Assembly (NCBI GenBank): GCA_001630475.1
Contig: KV419400.1
Span: 1,054,940 to 1,118,939 of the forward strand
Origin: Sistotremastrum niveocremeum HHB9708
Lineage: Eukaryota; Basidiomycota; Agaricomycetes; Sistotremastrales; Sistotremastraceae
Direction: 5' to 3'
DNA: 64,000 bases
The notes below the pieces were generated by a model. The model was not told the origin of the DNA. It made no database searches and was given only the letters and a program-made list of their open reading frames with translations. Within the stretch, counting starts at the first letter, position 1; each line of letters begins with the position of its first letter. This document shows positions 24,066 through 34,307 of this stretch, piece after piece. The position numbers were made by a program, and so were the translations under genes.

Positions 24066-25874
24066 CTAGGTTGAGAGAAAGCACGGCTTATGGATCGTTT
24101 CGATACCTGCCAGAAGAGTGGCCAGCACCGATCGTTCGAAGTGTAAACTTTCCAGTTCCGAGGCGCACGCTTCGCGGACGTGGTTCCACTCAGCTGCGGC
24201 CGTCGATGTGATTTCCAGAGCCCTGCTCTTCAATTCCTCCTCGGGATGTGGTTCCGGTTTTGTAACTGCAGGAGACGCTTGCTCTATTTGTTGAGCTAGA
24301 GAGGTCGCGTATGTGACGTGATCTTCTATCTCTCTGGCATGCTCAGAAGCTTGAGTTCTCAGCCGCTCTTCCAGATCCATGACACGAGTGCTGAGCTCCA
24401 GGGTCTCTGTAAGATGTTCCTCTTCAACACGTGCTAATTTCAGCTCCAGATGCTCTATCTGAAGTTGAAGCTTCTCTACGAGAGAAGGGTCCGCATGTTG
24501 ATGTTGCAAACGTCTGCTTTCGCTAGCGGCAGGTGAGCTGAGAGCCGAGAACAGGACCTGAGAGATGGGTTGCAACTCGTCCACCATCCCAGATAATCTG
24601 GAGAGTGGGCTATTTGGAGTGCTAGGCTCCAGCATAGCATCGAGGTGACGCTCGACGGTATCTGGCGTATGACCGAAAGGAGCAGCCACTATAGAGATCA
24701 TATCTTCTTGATCTATGTTCGACAAGGTCCTGGAACTGTTAACCGTTCGATCTAAAGAAAACGATGATTCGCCTATGTCTTCCAATTGAGATGCCCCCAA
24801 TGTTGACAAACTGAAGGATCGCTGTCTCCGCAGACCAGCACTGCTCTGAGAGTCTCCTAATCGATTCTCGCGATTGGGAGCAAGGGATCTTGTCCGTGGA
24901 ATGGAAGGTGTAGGTTGTGCGGGATGCGCCACTCCGGACAATAAGAAAGAAACATCATCCTCGTCCAAACTCTCGTCATCGCCATGATGAGAACTTGGAG
25001 TCCTCTGAGACATTGTGAGGTTCTTTGGAGTATCAGATGGTGAAAGTGGCAAACGAGGTTTTGGTGGAGGTTTGGCTGCAGCGAATTTCGACGGAGAGGG
25101 AGTTTGTCGTCGAGATGGTAATAACGACTTGGTAGGGGTATTAGGGAGAGAACTTCCATGGGACATCATCAACGTCCGTTTCTGTAACCTCGTCGAAGGA
25201 CTGGAAACCCTCTCAGATGAATCAGACGCCTCCTCCCTCGAATCCGGACGCTTAAAGGTCCTCTTCGTCGGGGGACTAATAAGACCTGGTCGCTTATAGT
25301 CCGAAGATGAAGTATCTCCCGTACTAGATCGACCTCCAGCTTTCTTCGGATTGCCATTACCATACAACATGCGTGTACTAGTGGCACGAGGTGGGCTGGT
25401 AAGCTTGCTTGCAGGACCAGCAATCATAGACACAGGTCTAGCCCTGTATTTAGGAAGGTTCGACCCCTGATTCGAAGTGCGTGGCCGTAAGCTGAATGTA
25501 CTGATAGACGAGGTAGAGAAGGACGATTGGTGGTTTAGATGGAGTGATGAGAGTGTCTTTGTGCGAGCGAGCGAAGGGGATGGTGATGGTGATGGTGAGG
25601 TGCTCGTTTTCCCTCTGAAAGAGCTCGCATTCTCAGTGTTGTTCCTAGATGTATTAGAAGGGAATTTAGGCGCGACGATGCGTGAGGTCGCAGAACCAGT
25701 GGGACCCAGCCCAACTTTGGACGCCTTTGGGAGCGAAGTCGGCGGGCTCACTGATGAATCTTTATTGATCACATCCGAAAGGGCCTTTCCCATCGACCTA
25801 GGGATAGTGAAAGAGTTTCGGATACGACTCTTGACTGTCTTGGACGACGGCGACTGGGGTTTGACTGGGGGCAT
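24066..25874 (-). CDS. Ser/Pro-rich coiled-coil protein of unknown function
   Basis: This is one uninterrupted 602-codon frame, unusual in a window where nearly every gene is split by introns. The N-terminal two thirds are disordered and rich in Ser, Pro, Thr and Arg, with many SP and TP dipeptides (SLPNTPTKSLLP, RRQTPSPSKF) that look like proline-directed kinase sites, and an SPSPSPSPS run encoded by a GGTGAT repeat near 25580. An acidic patch DDESLDEDDVSFLLSG follows. The C-terminal third contains a coiled coil (VEKLQLQIEHLELKLARVEE; RVMDLEERLRTQ). It ends AGIETIHKPCFLST. I do not recognise a family. Composition resembles phospho-regulated cytoskeletal proteins, but that is only a resemblance. 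It is convergent with KNL1. Confidence 0.8.
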   Translation of the reverse strand: MPPVKPQSPSSKTVKSRIRNSFTIPRSMGKALSDVINKDSSVSPPTSLPKASKVGLGPTGSATSRIVAPKFPSNTSRNNTENASSFRGKTSTSPSPSPSPSLARTKTLSSLHLNHQSSFSTSSISTFSLRPRTSNQGSNLPKYRARPVSMIAGPASKLTSPPRATSTRMLYGNGNPKKAGGRSSTGDTSSSDYKRPGLISPPTKRTFKRPDSREEASDSSERVSSPSTRLQKRTLMMSHGSSLPNTPTKSLLPSRRQTPSPSKFAAAKPPPKPRLPLSPSDTPKNLTMSQRTPSSHHGDDESLDEDDVSFLLSGVAHPAQPTPSIPRTRSLAPNRENRLGDSQSSAGLRRQRSFSLSTLGASQLEDIGESSFSLDRTVNSSRTLSNIDQEDMISIVAAPFGHTPDTVERHLDAMLEPSTPNSPLSRLSGMVDELQPISQVLFSALSSPAASESRRLQHQHADPSLVEKLQLQIEHLELKLARVEEEHLTETLELSTRVMDLEERLRTQASEHAREIEDHVTYATSLAQQIEQASPAVTKPEPHPEEELKSRALEITSTAAAEWNHVREACASELESLHFERSVLATLLAGIETIHKPCFLST

Positions 25875-26220
25875 TGTTCAGAGCCGTCGCGTCGAACAAG
25901 CGCCCAACACATTGCTATATGTAGCAGAGGCGCGTTTAATCCCGGAGGCGCACAAAGCAAGGTCAATGAGCTACAACACCGCACTGCGGTCATTACCAAG
26001 ACATCTACAACTATCACTAATACTACTACGTCTAAACTCTAGGTTTAAAGGAAAGCTACTAAGGTTCAGTAAGAATAAGAGAGCGAGGACGACGAAATTT
26101 CGATGCGCTATCGGAGAAGATCTAGAATCGAGAGAGGAGAACAAACACAGAGAGCAAGATGACGAAGACCAAAACAGAATAAACAATGAGGAGAGAAAGA
26201 GCACCAAGAGAAAAGTCTAT

Positions 26221-28367
26221 TTACGCAGTCGAGGACGGGGGATCGAGCCACTCGTTGACAATCATTTCAGACGCACTGGCCCGATCTCTAGGATGAATAG
26301 CCAGCATAGGAAGGAGGAAGTCACATAGCGCCTGGGCTTCGGCAGGCTGGTACAGATACTTTTCTATCATAACACGACGGAGCGGCCATTTCTTGAGGTC
26401 ATGGATATAGCGGAGTTCGCCTAGAAAACGTGGTGAGGACAATACGCACACGGGGTTTCATAAAAGGCCGCTACCTTTGCTCGTGAATAGTTCGTGGCTG
26501 ATCTTGCCTCCCATCTTGAACTCCAGGTCAAACGGATAGTCGTCACCCAGTAACTCGATGATCATAGCCATATGGTCATCGTTCTTGTTGAAGACACCAG
26601 TCCGATGTTGAGGATCAAATAGGAATTCAGAGGTCAAGAGTTCGAATACCTGAGACAATACACGTCAATGCAAGGTTCATCTTATGACCCACCTTGACTT
26701 ACCAGGCAAGCCACAGACCAGACGTCCACCTTTGCATCCCAGTCGGAACGCCAAAGGATGGCCTCTGGTGCGCGGTACTGACGAGTCTGGATCTCGTCAG
26801 TAAAGTGCTTCTTGGAGGGAGAGGCATTGCCGAGATCGGCGATCTTTACGCGCAGAGGGGGGGCAGCATCAATCGGAGGGAGGGTAGGAAGATGGGGAGG
26901 GGAAAGGAAAGCGCCACTTTGGGACAAAGACGAGGGCTCATGTTCATCCGAGCTTCGTCGCTCGTCACACGCCGTTGAATCATCACTGGCACTCCCACTC
27001 GTGACAGGCGACTTTTCCGTGAGGTCGATCACCTGCTGGCGAAGGAGTCGAGGGGCAGTCTGGGACAGCAGCGACGGTCCTGTCATGGGTTTCACTGGCA
27101 TACGAGTCATGAACGAGTCTGTGGACTTGGCCTCGAGCACGGTGGGGTTCTCCGAGGACGCCTTGGACATGACGCTGATAACCGAGGTTGGTGCAGTACT
27201 GATAGTGCCTGCGCCGTAAGATGTGCTCGTTGACGCCAAACCAGATGTCTCCACCGAGCTGGAAAGCTTATCGTCCTTGATTTTCATCGAGGACATCATC
27301 AAACTGACTTTTTCTGAAGTCCCAGGATTTGACAGTCTGGTGTATGATGGGCTGGGTATTGGCTGCGAGTCGAAAATCTGAACCTGATCCAGTGCACGGT
27401 CATGCCGCGGTACCCTTACACCACCGGCCTTTGATCGTTCGTACGGTACCCCGACTTGCCGACATGAAGGCACCGGAGATATGCTAAGCTGAGTGCGAAT
27501 GTGGGATTCGACTTGTGGAATGGCGATCACTGTATAGGAAGAAGAAGGGTTTGGTCAGAGAAGAGGATTCGAATGACATCACAGGGCGCATACATATGTT
27601 CTCGGGCTTGATATCGCTAGATAACGAAAAGTGAGATGAAGTACACGAGGACGTGTGAGAGAGGGCGTACGTGTGTACCAGATCGCACTCTGAGTGCAGA
27701 AAATCAAGACCGACGAGAATCTGCTTAGCGATCAACTTTACGGTGTCCATTGGGATCCCTTTCTTGCGATGTCGTTCGATCAGGGCAAGGAGGTTTTCCC
27801 CGAGAGGCTCAAAGACCATGCATACGTGGAGGTCGCCGGAGCGAGTGGTGTGGTTGAACGAGTTCAAGAGCTCGACGATGTAGTTGTGGCCTCGGTGGGC
27901 TGGGGACTTGGCTGCGATCTGGCCAAGCAGCTTGATCTCATCCAGCGCAGTCTCGGTGTACCGGGGTGCGCTCTTGACGACTTTGAGTGCGGAATGGCGT
28001 TCGGTGCTAAGGAAAAAAAAATGATCGGCGTCTGTTCCGATGGGTATTGGTGGTAGAGATACGCACTGTGAGTCTCTAACGAGCCATACGGTGGAGAAAT
28101 GACCCCATCTGCACGATGCGACCTGATCAGGCTGGAATTGCGGGTGAGCCGGGGAAAGACGTACCCCAGTTTGCGGACGACTTGGTAGCGATCCTTTGAA
28201 AAGGACTGGCCTACAGAGACGGGGAGATAGCCACCTCGATTGTACTCTGCAGCCGACTCTTCGTCCTTTGACTCCATGTTCAGTGGTGATCTGCTGAGGG
28301 TGTGGGAGTGGGTGGAGGGGGAGGTGCGGGTGTATACGATGGTCTTGGGAACGGGTCTGCCGGGCAT
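26221..28367 (-). CDS. SR-protein kinase (SRPK/Sky1/Dsk1 family)
   Basis: This Ser/Thr kinase belongs to the family that phosphorylates RS-domain splicing factors. From MPGRPVPKTIVYTRT at 28367 (a second ATG at 28276 gives MESKDEESAAE) it shows YNRGGYLPVSVGQSF, typical of SRPKs, then the glycine loop KLGWGHFSTVWLV, the lysine of HSALKVVKSA and the catalytic loop HT-DIKPENI, where an intron splits the HTDIKPEN signature. A spacer of more than 200 residues, Ser/Thr-rich (about 26860-27480), separates the two kinase lobes as in SRPKs. Then come KIADLGNAS (DLG instead of DFG, as in SRPK), TRQYRAPEAIL and KVDVWSVACL. It ends NEWLDPPSSTA. Several short introns are present. Confidence 0.93.
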
Positions 28368-29012
28368 TCAAGCAAGGGCAGTCTATTAGCAGCCAGAGGC
28401 TGGGGGAGGGCGTAGGATAGGACGGGAAGAAGATGAAGGCGTGACGGACGAGTGTGACAGAGCGAGTATCACTCAGCAGCGGTTGGCGATAACGAGTGAA
28501 GAGATCAGGTGGCAGGTAGTGGTTGGTGTACACGTCGAGCGATAGGCTTCACCGAAGAATTGCCCGAGTCTCCAATGCTCTGTAACTCATTTCCTTATTG
28601 GGACTGCCAGCATCTCAATTAGTCTAGACTTTCTTATCCACGCCATCTCTTCTTCGCTTGCAATAGGCTCGGGCGGCAATTCCCGAGACGGTGCTCTTCC
28701 TCAAGCACGTGCCCGCCCAGACGAGTCAGCGATGGCTCAAAGCGTCAGAATATTAATATTAATTTGTGACAGTGATGAGTTGGAGACACGGAGATAGCGG
28801 AGTCGATCGGTAATGGTCGGAGAATGTCTGTGTTTGTAAGGAACGTGCGCGTTCTTACTCGTCTCGGATGCTAATCCCAATCTCTGTAAAATGTCTTTGG
28901 GCTTGCATTCGCTGATCCCCACTCACTCTCTGCTCTGCTCGCTCTCTCGCTGTTCCCTGCACCCGCCGTGCTCGCTTCCACCCCCGACTTTCTTCTTTCC
29001 TTTCTCGGCCAA
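28368..29012. promoter_or_regulatory. divergent promoter between the SR kinase and the glycerophosphodiesterase
   Basis: This 645-bp region has no supported gene. A CACGTG box lies at 28706-28711, an ATTAATATTAAT palindrome near 28752, and a strongly pyrimidine-rich tract from about 28917 to 29010 just ahead of the phosphodiesterase ATG. CT-rich tracts near the start are common in well-expressed fungal genes. Confidence 0.4.
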
Positions 29013-30635
29013 ATGCGTGCCACTCAACTTCTCGCCGCTTTATTCTCCTTCGTCTTCGTTTCTGCTAACCCATATCCGGAAAACATCGTTTCATCTCGTC
29101 CAACCCATAAACGTTTCTTCGATGTCCAGGTTTGTCATTTTTTCTCCGTGCTCGCTTATTTCTCATTCCCCAAAGGGCCATCGAGGCGGACGCGGCATCG
29201 CCGTCGAGAACACTCTCCCTGGCTTCGCTTGGTATGACTAAATTACAGTTAACCGATCGTTACTGAACTTTTTCCAGGGGTCTTATCCACGGTGCTACCA
29301 CTCTTGAGATGGATAATGGCATAACAAAGGTACGACACTATTCCACCACTCTGTCAACTCTCCTAATATATTCACAGGATGGCCACGTCGTCGTCTGGCA
29401 CGACGAAAGCATTGAGCCATACAAGTGCCGAGATACTGCCCCTGCTGTACGTCTCACCGCCCTTTTCATTTCTGCAGCCACTCATTCCTTCCGATAGTTT
29501 TCGGACGACCCAGATTATCCGTGCGTCTCTTGCCGGCCTATCACGGCCACTAGTACTCACTCTGTCCTTGATCTAGCTATGTTGGGAAACTCATAGCCAA
29601 CATGACACTCTCCCAAATAAAGACTCTCGATTGTGGTTCTGTCCGCCAAACTGACTATCGTACGTCACCAACAGCATGTCTCGGCTCCACTGACCATTCT
29701 GTAGCTCTTCAACTTATATTCCCTGGGACGCAAATATCAACTCTACAAGAAGTCTTCGACTTTGTAGAATGCGCAGACCCGGAGCATCAAGTGCTCTTCA
29801 ATATAGAAAGCAAGATAGACGCAGAACAACCCAATAGAACTCTCGCTGTTTCAGAGTTTGTCACCAGACAACATAGAGTATTCGCAAAAAGCCCCTACAA
29901 GAACTCTATCACAGTCAGTATTCTTCCGCAACACTCCGATTCTCGAGTCTAACTGGCTTTCAGTACCAAAGTTTCGATTGGAGAACGATCATCTCCATGA
30001 AAGTCGGTGCATGCCCTGATCATATCTCTCGCTCGTACTGAACTCGTCTCGCAGAAATTAGACCCACAAATCTTGACCTCGGCACTGGTAGACGAGTTCG
30101 TGCTTGCTCCTGTCCCTTACGCCACTGGCTTACGCTTCGCCAGATTGACTGTATATGGTCCGGAACGCAGTACTTCTCCGTGGTTAGCCGGCTTACGGCC
30201 CGATCAATTCAACGGCTCGACTCTTGGCGAGCAGCTGGCTGAGGCTGCAAAGTTTATCAGTGCCGATATACTTTCGCCTGAAGCGACATATTCGAATGGT
30301 GCTATGTTTACGACAAAAGCTATGGTTGCTCGATCACACGCCCTGGGAATCAAAGTCAAACCTTGGACTGTGAGTATTTCTATTCACATAAAGATAGTCC
30401 TAATGCTCCTGCAGGTCAATAACCTCAATGTGGCCGATGCATTGCTCGACTGGAAAGTTGATGGTATTATCACGGACTGTACGTCACCTCGTTTTCGATC
30501 TCTTCCTTCCTAACGTGTACGATCGTCGCAGTTCCCGATGTTCTCCGTCGCTGGGCAAAACAGCAAGCACTCCTCGTCGCCCCAAAATACCCCAAACAAC
30601 GAGTCCTTTCGTGCCTTCAAAAACATACATCTTGA
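29013..30635 (+). CDS. secreted glycerophosphodiester phosphodiesterase
   Basis: This enzyme family hydrolyses glycerophosphodiesters to glycerol-3-phosphate and an alcohol. The start MRATQLLAALFSFVFVSANP at 29013 is a clear signal peptide. The GDPD catalytic motifs follow: GHRGGRGIAVENTLPGF, LEMDNGITKDGHVVVWHDES and CADPEHQVLFNIESK. The C-terminal segment reads ADALLDWKVDGIITDFPDVL, with an intron splitting the TDFPDVL motif. It ends QKHTS at 30635. At least six introns interrupt it. With a signal peptide and no membrane anchor seen at the end, it is probably extracellular or vacuolar. It heads a run of plus-strand genes up to 42.3 kb. Confidence 0.9.
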
Positions 30636-30786
30636 AGCTTACTACCTGTATAACATTAATATGTACGATTATTTTGTAGAATTAATAGGATTCGGACATA
30701 CAGTTCGGAAGACAAACTATTGAAACTCCGATCTTATTTCGCCTCCTCTATTGCAAAACGCTACTTGCGGTGACCACACAGATTCA

Positions 30787-31841
30787 ATGGTCGTCGGTCT
30801 GCGCGCAGTCAAGACCGCAGTGAACCTCCCTCCTACCGTCCGTATCCTCCCCTCGGGCGTCCCTCATGCGTCGTTGATCAAACTGAGCGTCCGGGCTCCT
30901 GCATCTGACCACCATGGCCATGGTTCGACTGGACCACGATCCGACAAGCCTGCCAAATGGGCTGCAAAAACTTATCTCGGTGCTGGAGGTCTTGTTCAGA
31001 AGAGCAACGTCAATGGTGAGCCTCATCCAAATTTCACCGACTATATACTCATAATGTCATCCAGCTCCTCCAACAGCTCACATCCACCCACGATTGATGC
31101 ACACCTCCGCCGTTGCATTAAACGCCAACCACGTCCCAGATTTCTCCCCTTACCGCGCTTCATCCGATTCTGGGAACAGAGCGCTGTCATACTTCATGGT
31201 CGGCTCAATGGGCGTCATCAGCGCTTCCACCGCCAAATCGACCATCACCGAATTCCTCGGTACAATGGCTGCATCCGCTGATGTCCTCGCTCTGGCAAAA
31301 GTCGAGATCGAACTGGGCGACATTCCAGAGGGCAAGAATGTCATTATCAAATGGCGTGGAAAGCCCGTTTTCGTCAGGCATAGGACGGCGGATGAGATTG
31401 AGGAGGCGAGACAGACGGATTGGAAGAAGTTGAGAGACCCGCAGAGTGACGAGGAGAGGACTAAGAAGCCCGAGTGGCTTGTCATGTTGGGTGTTTGTAC
31501 CCACTTGGGATGTGTGCCTATCGGCGAGTCTGGTGACTTCGGTGGATGGTACGTATTCACTATAGATTGCCCGTGACATTCTACTCAAACTCATCCCCTT
31601 GCCTAGGTTCTGTCCTTGTCACGGATCTCACTACGATATCTGTACGTGGTCTGATATCCTTACCCGATATGCCTTACTGATTATATTCTGTCACCTTAGC
31701 TGGCCGTGCCCGCAAAGGACCCGCACCTGTACGTATCATCCACTGCTTCCTTCCTTTTCTGTTTCTAATCTATACCAGTCCAACCTCGAAGTTCCACCCC
31801 ACGACTTCAACGAAGCTGAAGGAAAACTTATTATCGGATAA
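30787..31841 (+). CDS. RIP1: Rieske iron-sulfur subunit of cytochrome bc1 complex
   Basis: This is the mitochondrial inner-membrane Rieske protein of respiratory complex III, which passes electrons from ubiquinol to cytochrome c1. The start [16 protein letters not shown] gives a basic, acid-poor presequence. Then come [20 protein letters not shown] (the tether and membrane helix) and the soluble domain. The [2Fe-2S] ligands lie in [11 protein letters not shown] and [10 protein letters not shown], split by an intron after GGW. It ends [10 protein letters not shown] at 31841. Four introns are visible, including three close together near the 3' end. A non-ATG extension upstream is not credible. 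Confidence 0.96.
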
Positions 31842-32039
31842 GCGAAAGAGTGTAGTAGACGGGTGTGAATACAGTTCTTTGTTCCCTATAGACATTAAAG
31901 CATTTGTATATCTCCCAAAACAACTGAGCTTGGTCGGGCGGAATATCGTACCTGTCTTGCCCAAACTTGAAGGCGCAAGCCTGAGAAAATCTCAAATCTC
32001 TGCTCGTTCGCGCCAAATAGTGTAGAGCAACCCTTGCTC

Positions 32040-32477
32040 ATGACCGTTCGATTACGACTCGCGGTACACGGCAAGCGTAATAATCGCATCTTCCACCTTG
32101 TCGCTGTCGACAACCGTAAAAGACGAGACGCAAAGCCAATCGAGAAACTCGGCGTGTATAATCCACGAGTGCAGGAGAACCACGAAAAAGTCATCGAATG
32201 GAACGTTAGGAGGATCAAAGACTGGCTCGAGATGGGTGCTCAGCCTTCTCAGACTTTTGTCAGACTGATGCAGAAGGTGAGTTTCTGGTGATTCGTTGAG
32301 ATGCGGATTGGGATGCTGACTTGGATTCTGAAGGCTCAGATACTCGAGCCTGAGTCGAAGTGGAGTAAACTTTGGCAGAAATACTCGACACCTCCTCTTG
32401 ACTATCAAGTCAAGAACGTCACCCCTGCGCCTCCAAATCCTACCTCGACGTCGGGAACAGGGATCAATTCACCTTGA
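32040..32477 (+). CDS. MRPS16: mitochondrial small-subunit ribosomal protein bS16m
   Basis: This is the mitochondrial homologue of bacterial ribosomal protein S16. The protein starts MTVRLRLAVHGKRNNRIFHL and shows the S16 core VAVDNRKRRDAKPIEKLGVY followed by WNVRRIKDWLEMGAQPSQTF. A single intron after RLMQK joins AQILEPESKWSKLW, and it ends TGINSP at 32477. The core matches the bacterial family closely, with a short fungal C-terminal extension. It lies 198 bp after RIP1. Confidence 0.94.
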
Positions 32478-32855
32478 TACTCTGACCTATTCATCTTCAC
32501 ACTTTGCCCTGCATTCTTAACGTGCGGGTTACATTCGCTGGGGTCGCCTGCTATATCTGCATCTCCCAAAAGACTATACTATCACGCCCACCCGAGCTGT
32601 AGGAGTTTACTGGCTCTAGCCAGCAGCAGGTAGAGGTTGGTGAGGGAGATGCTCAGGCTGTTGTCGATGGCGACTTGATATATAATTTATCATTCCGTGT
32701 CGTGTTGCCTGATTACACTGTCTATAATGATTAAAGAGCAAAACATTGAACCACGACGAGACACACCCTCGTCGCTGTCTTAGAAAAGATAAATCGAAGA
32801 TTTTACCAGCGACCTCGCGATTTCGGAAGCTGCATCCGCTACCGAGCTCAGAGAC
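32478..32855. other. intergenic region between bS16m and mS35
   Basis: This 378-bp spacer holds no supported gene or RNA. It must contain the bS16m terminator and the mS35 promoter. No distinctive motif was seen. Confidence 0.4.
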
Positions 32856-33714
32856 ATGAACTCTCTTGCAAAGCAATTCATCGCAAAGAGATGCTTACAT
32901 TCATCTGCTGCACGTCTCGTTCGCCAACGGCCATCAAGAACGACACCCGGAGCGCCAGCCAAAAAAGCTGACTTATTTGATCTGGAGGACCTGCCAGAAT
33001 TCGGAGATGAAGACGCTTCGTCTGCTGGACATTTTGTCATTGGGCAACAAAGACAGATCTTACATTACTTGAGACTGATCGATGGTGAAGCAGCACTGCT
33101 TAATGGTGAATAATTGTGTATCAAGCCTGCTCTTCTCTGCTGATTTCTGCTCTAGCGTATCGCGAGGAATATCAACCGCCGTCGAAAGACAAACCTCTCG
33201 TTGTCCGTTCAATATCATATGGAAACGAACCCCACCCTGCGACTGCAAAACGAACAGTCGTTGTACCCGTTGCCCATCTCCCTCTGAACACCCCCATCGC
33301 CGTGCATAAATTCATCCTACTTGCTGGAGTGCGATGGTCTCCAACGCCGCCTCCAGACTCTGGCATCGGAGCAGATGAATCAGGCGGAGAGAAGGGATAC
33401 GTAAAGATATCATGCGAAGACTTCCCTGAGCCGGGGATGAATTTAAAATGGGCTAGCGACGTACTGGACAAGATGGTAGCTTCAGCGAACGTAAGCGAAC
33501 TCTCCCTATCCGTACCATCATCTCTGACGCCTTCGACCATTAGAATGCAGCAGGCGATAATTTCACCGATGTGCCTTTAGACTTCAGACATCTGGAAGCC
33601 AAAGTACGGAAGCAGAAGAAAGGAGGCCATCGTTCGGGAATGAATGGGAAACGCCCCAGTCTAAGAGACTTTCCTCAGGAGTGGTTACCTGACAAACCGG
33701 TATCTATAGCATAG
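32856..33714 (+). CDS. RSM24: mitochondrial small-subunit ribosomal protein mS35 (RSM24/MRPS28 family)
   Basis: This is a mitochondria-specific small-subunit ribosomal protein. The start MNSLAKQFIAKRCLHSSAAR is a typical basic presequence with RCLHSSA at the likely processing site. The body reads GHFVIGQQRQILHYLRLID, then PVAHLPLNTPIAVHKFILLA and YVKISCEDFPEPGMNLKWAS, characteristic of the S24/S35 family. It ends DFPQEWLPDKPVSIA at 33714. Two introns join NAYREEY and NNAAGDNF in frame. A MITE begins 84 bp beyond the stop, so the 3' UTR may run into it. Confidence 0.9.
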
Positions 33715-33790
33715 TTTCCTATCCCAAGCTAATTTTATTACTACTCGTCGTGGCTGAAATTTTGAATGCCGTCTGAGTCGACCCTGTTGT

Positions 33791-34284
33791 GTGAGCTGTA
33801 GGGCTCGTCTAAGAATGCAGGGCTAATTAGCACGGGTGCTAATTAACCGTTAATTAGCTGCTATTAACATGCGAATATTATGGAGGCCTGATAACCATAT
33901 GCTAATAAATGATAATAATGTGCAGTCTGCTTAGCCATGGTCTCCTTCCGATATGATGTCGGTTGAACCCTGGGAGAGGTCGATACAAGTGGTTTCCAGC
34001 ACTTGATGTATTTTTCATCCGACCCGCCTTGACCGAGAGAGCCGAGGGCTTCCCAGCTGTCGTCTTCTGCTAATAATGCTAGAAATATGCAAAAAAGGTG
34101 CTAATTAGCATTTATTAGCGCTAATAATCGCCCGGAGCGTCCGGGGGCTTCGCCCCCGGCCCCCTTGCAAATAATCTGCTAATTAACGCTAAAATATTGC
34201 TAACATAGAGGCATCCGGAGAGTTAGCAGCTAATTAGCTGCTAAGTTTGTCAAAAAACATTATTAGACGAGCCCTAGTGAGCTG
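33791..34284. repeat. 8-bp target-site duplication flanking the hAT MITE
   Basis: GTGAGCTG at 33791-33798 and again at 34277-34284 immediately abut the two ends of the element. An 8-bp duplication is the mark of hAT-superfamily transposition. Both copies are identical, which suggests a fairly recent insertion. Confidence 0.9.
33799..34276. mobile_element. non-autonomous hAT-type MITE (478 bp)
   Basis: The element starts TAGGGCTCGTCTAA (33799-33812) and ends with its exact inverted copy (34263-34276). The inverted repeat extends to 19 bp with one mismatch. It is flanked by a perfect 8-bp duplication, and termini beginning TAGGG fit hAT elements. It has no coding capacity. The interior is AT-rich and full of short TAATTAGC-type repeats in both orientations, including a perfect 22-bp palindrome at 34223-34244. 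A GC-rich hairpin (arms 34141-34148 and 34152-34159, loop TTC) sits in the middle. It lies between the mS35 stop and the nitrilase ATG. Confidence 0.9.
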
Positions 34285-34307
34285 ACAACGGCTAATCCGA
34301 TCACGAG

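Noticed and set aside
25477-26328. 283-codon frame on the plus strand
   Set aside because: It runs antisense across the start of the coiled-coil gene and the gap to the SR kinase. Its composition mirrors the Ser/Pro codons of the opposite strand, and it shows no family motif.
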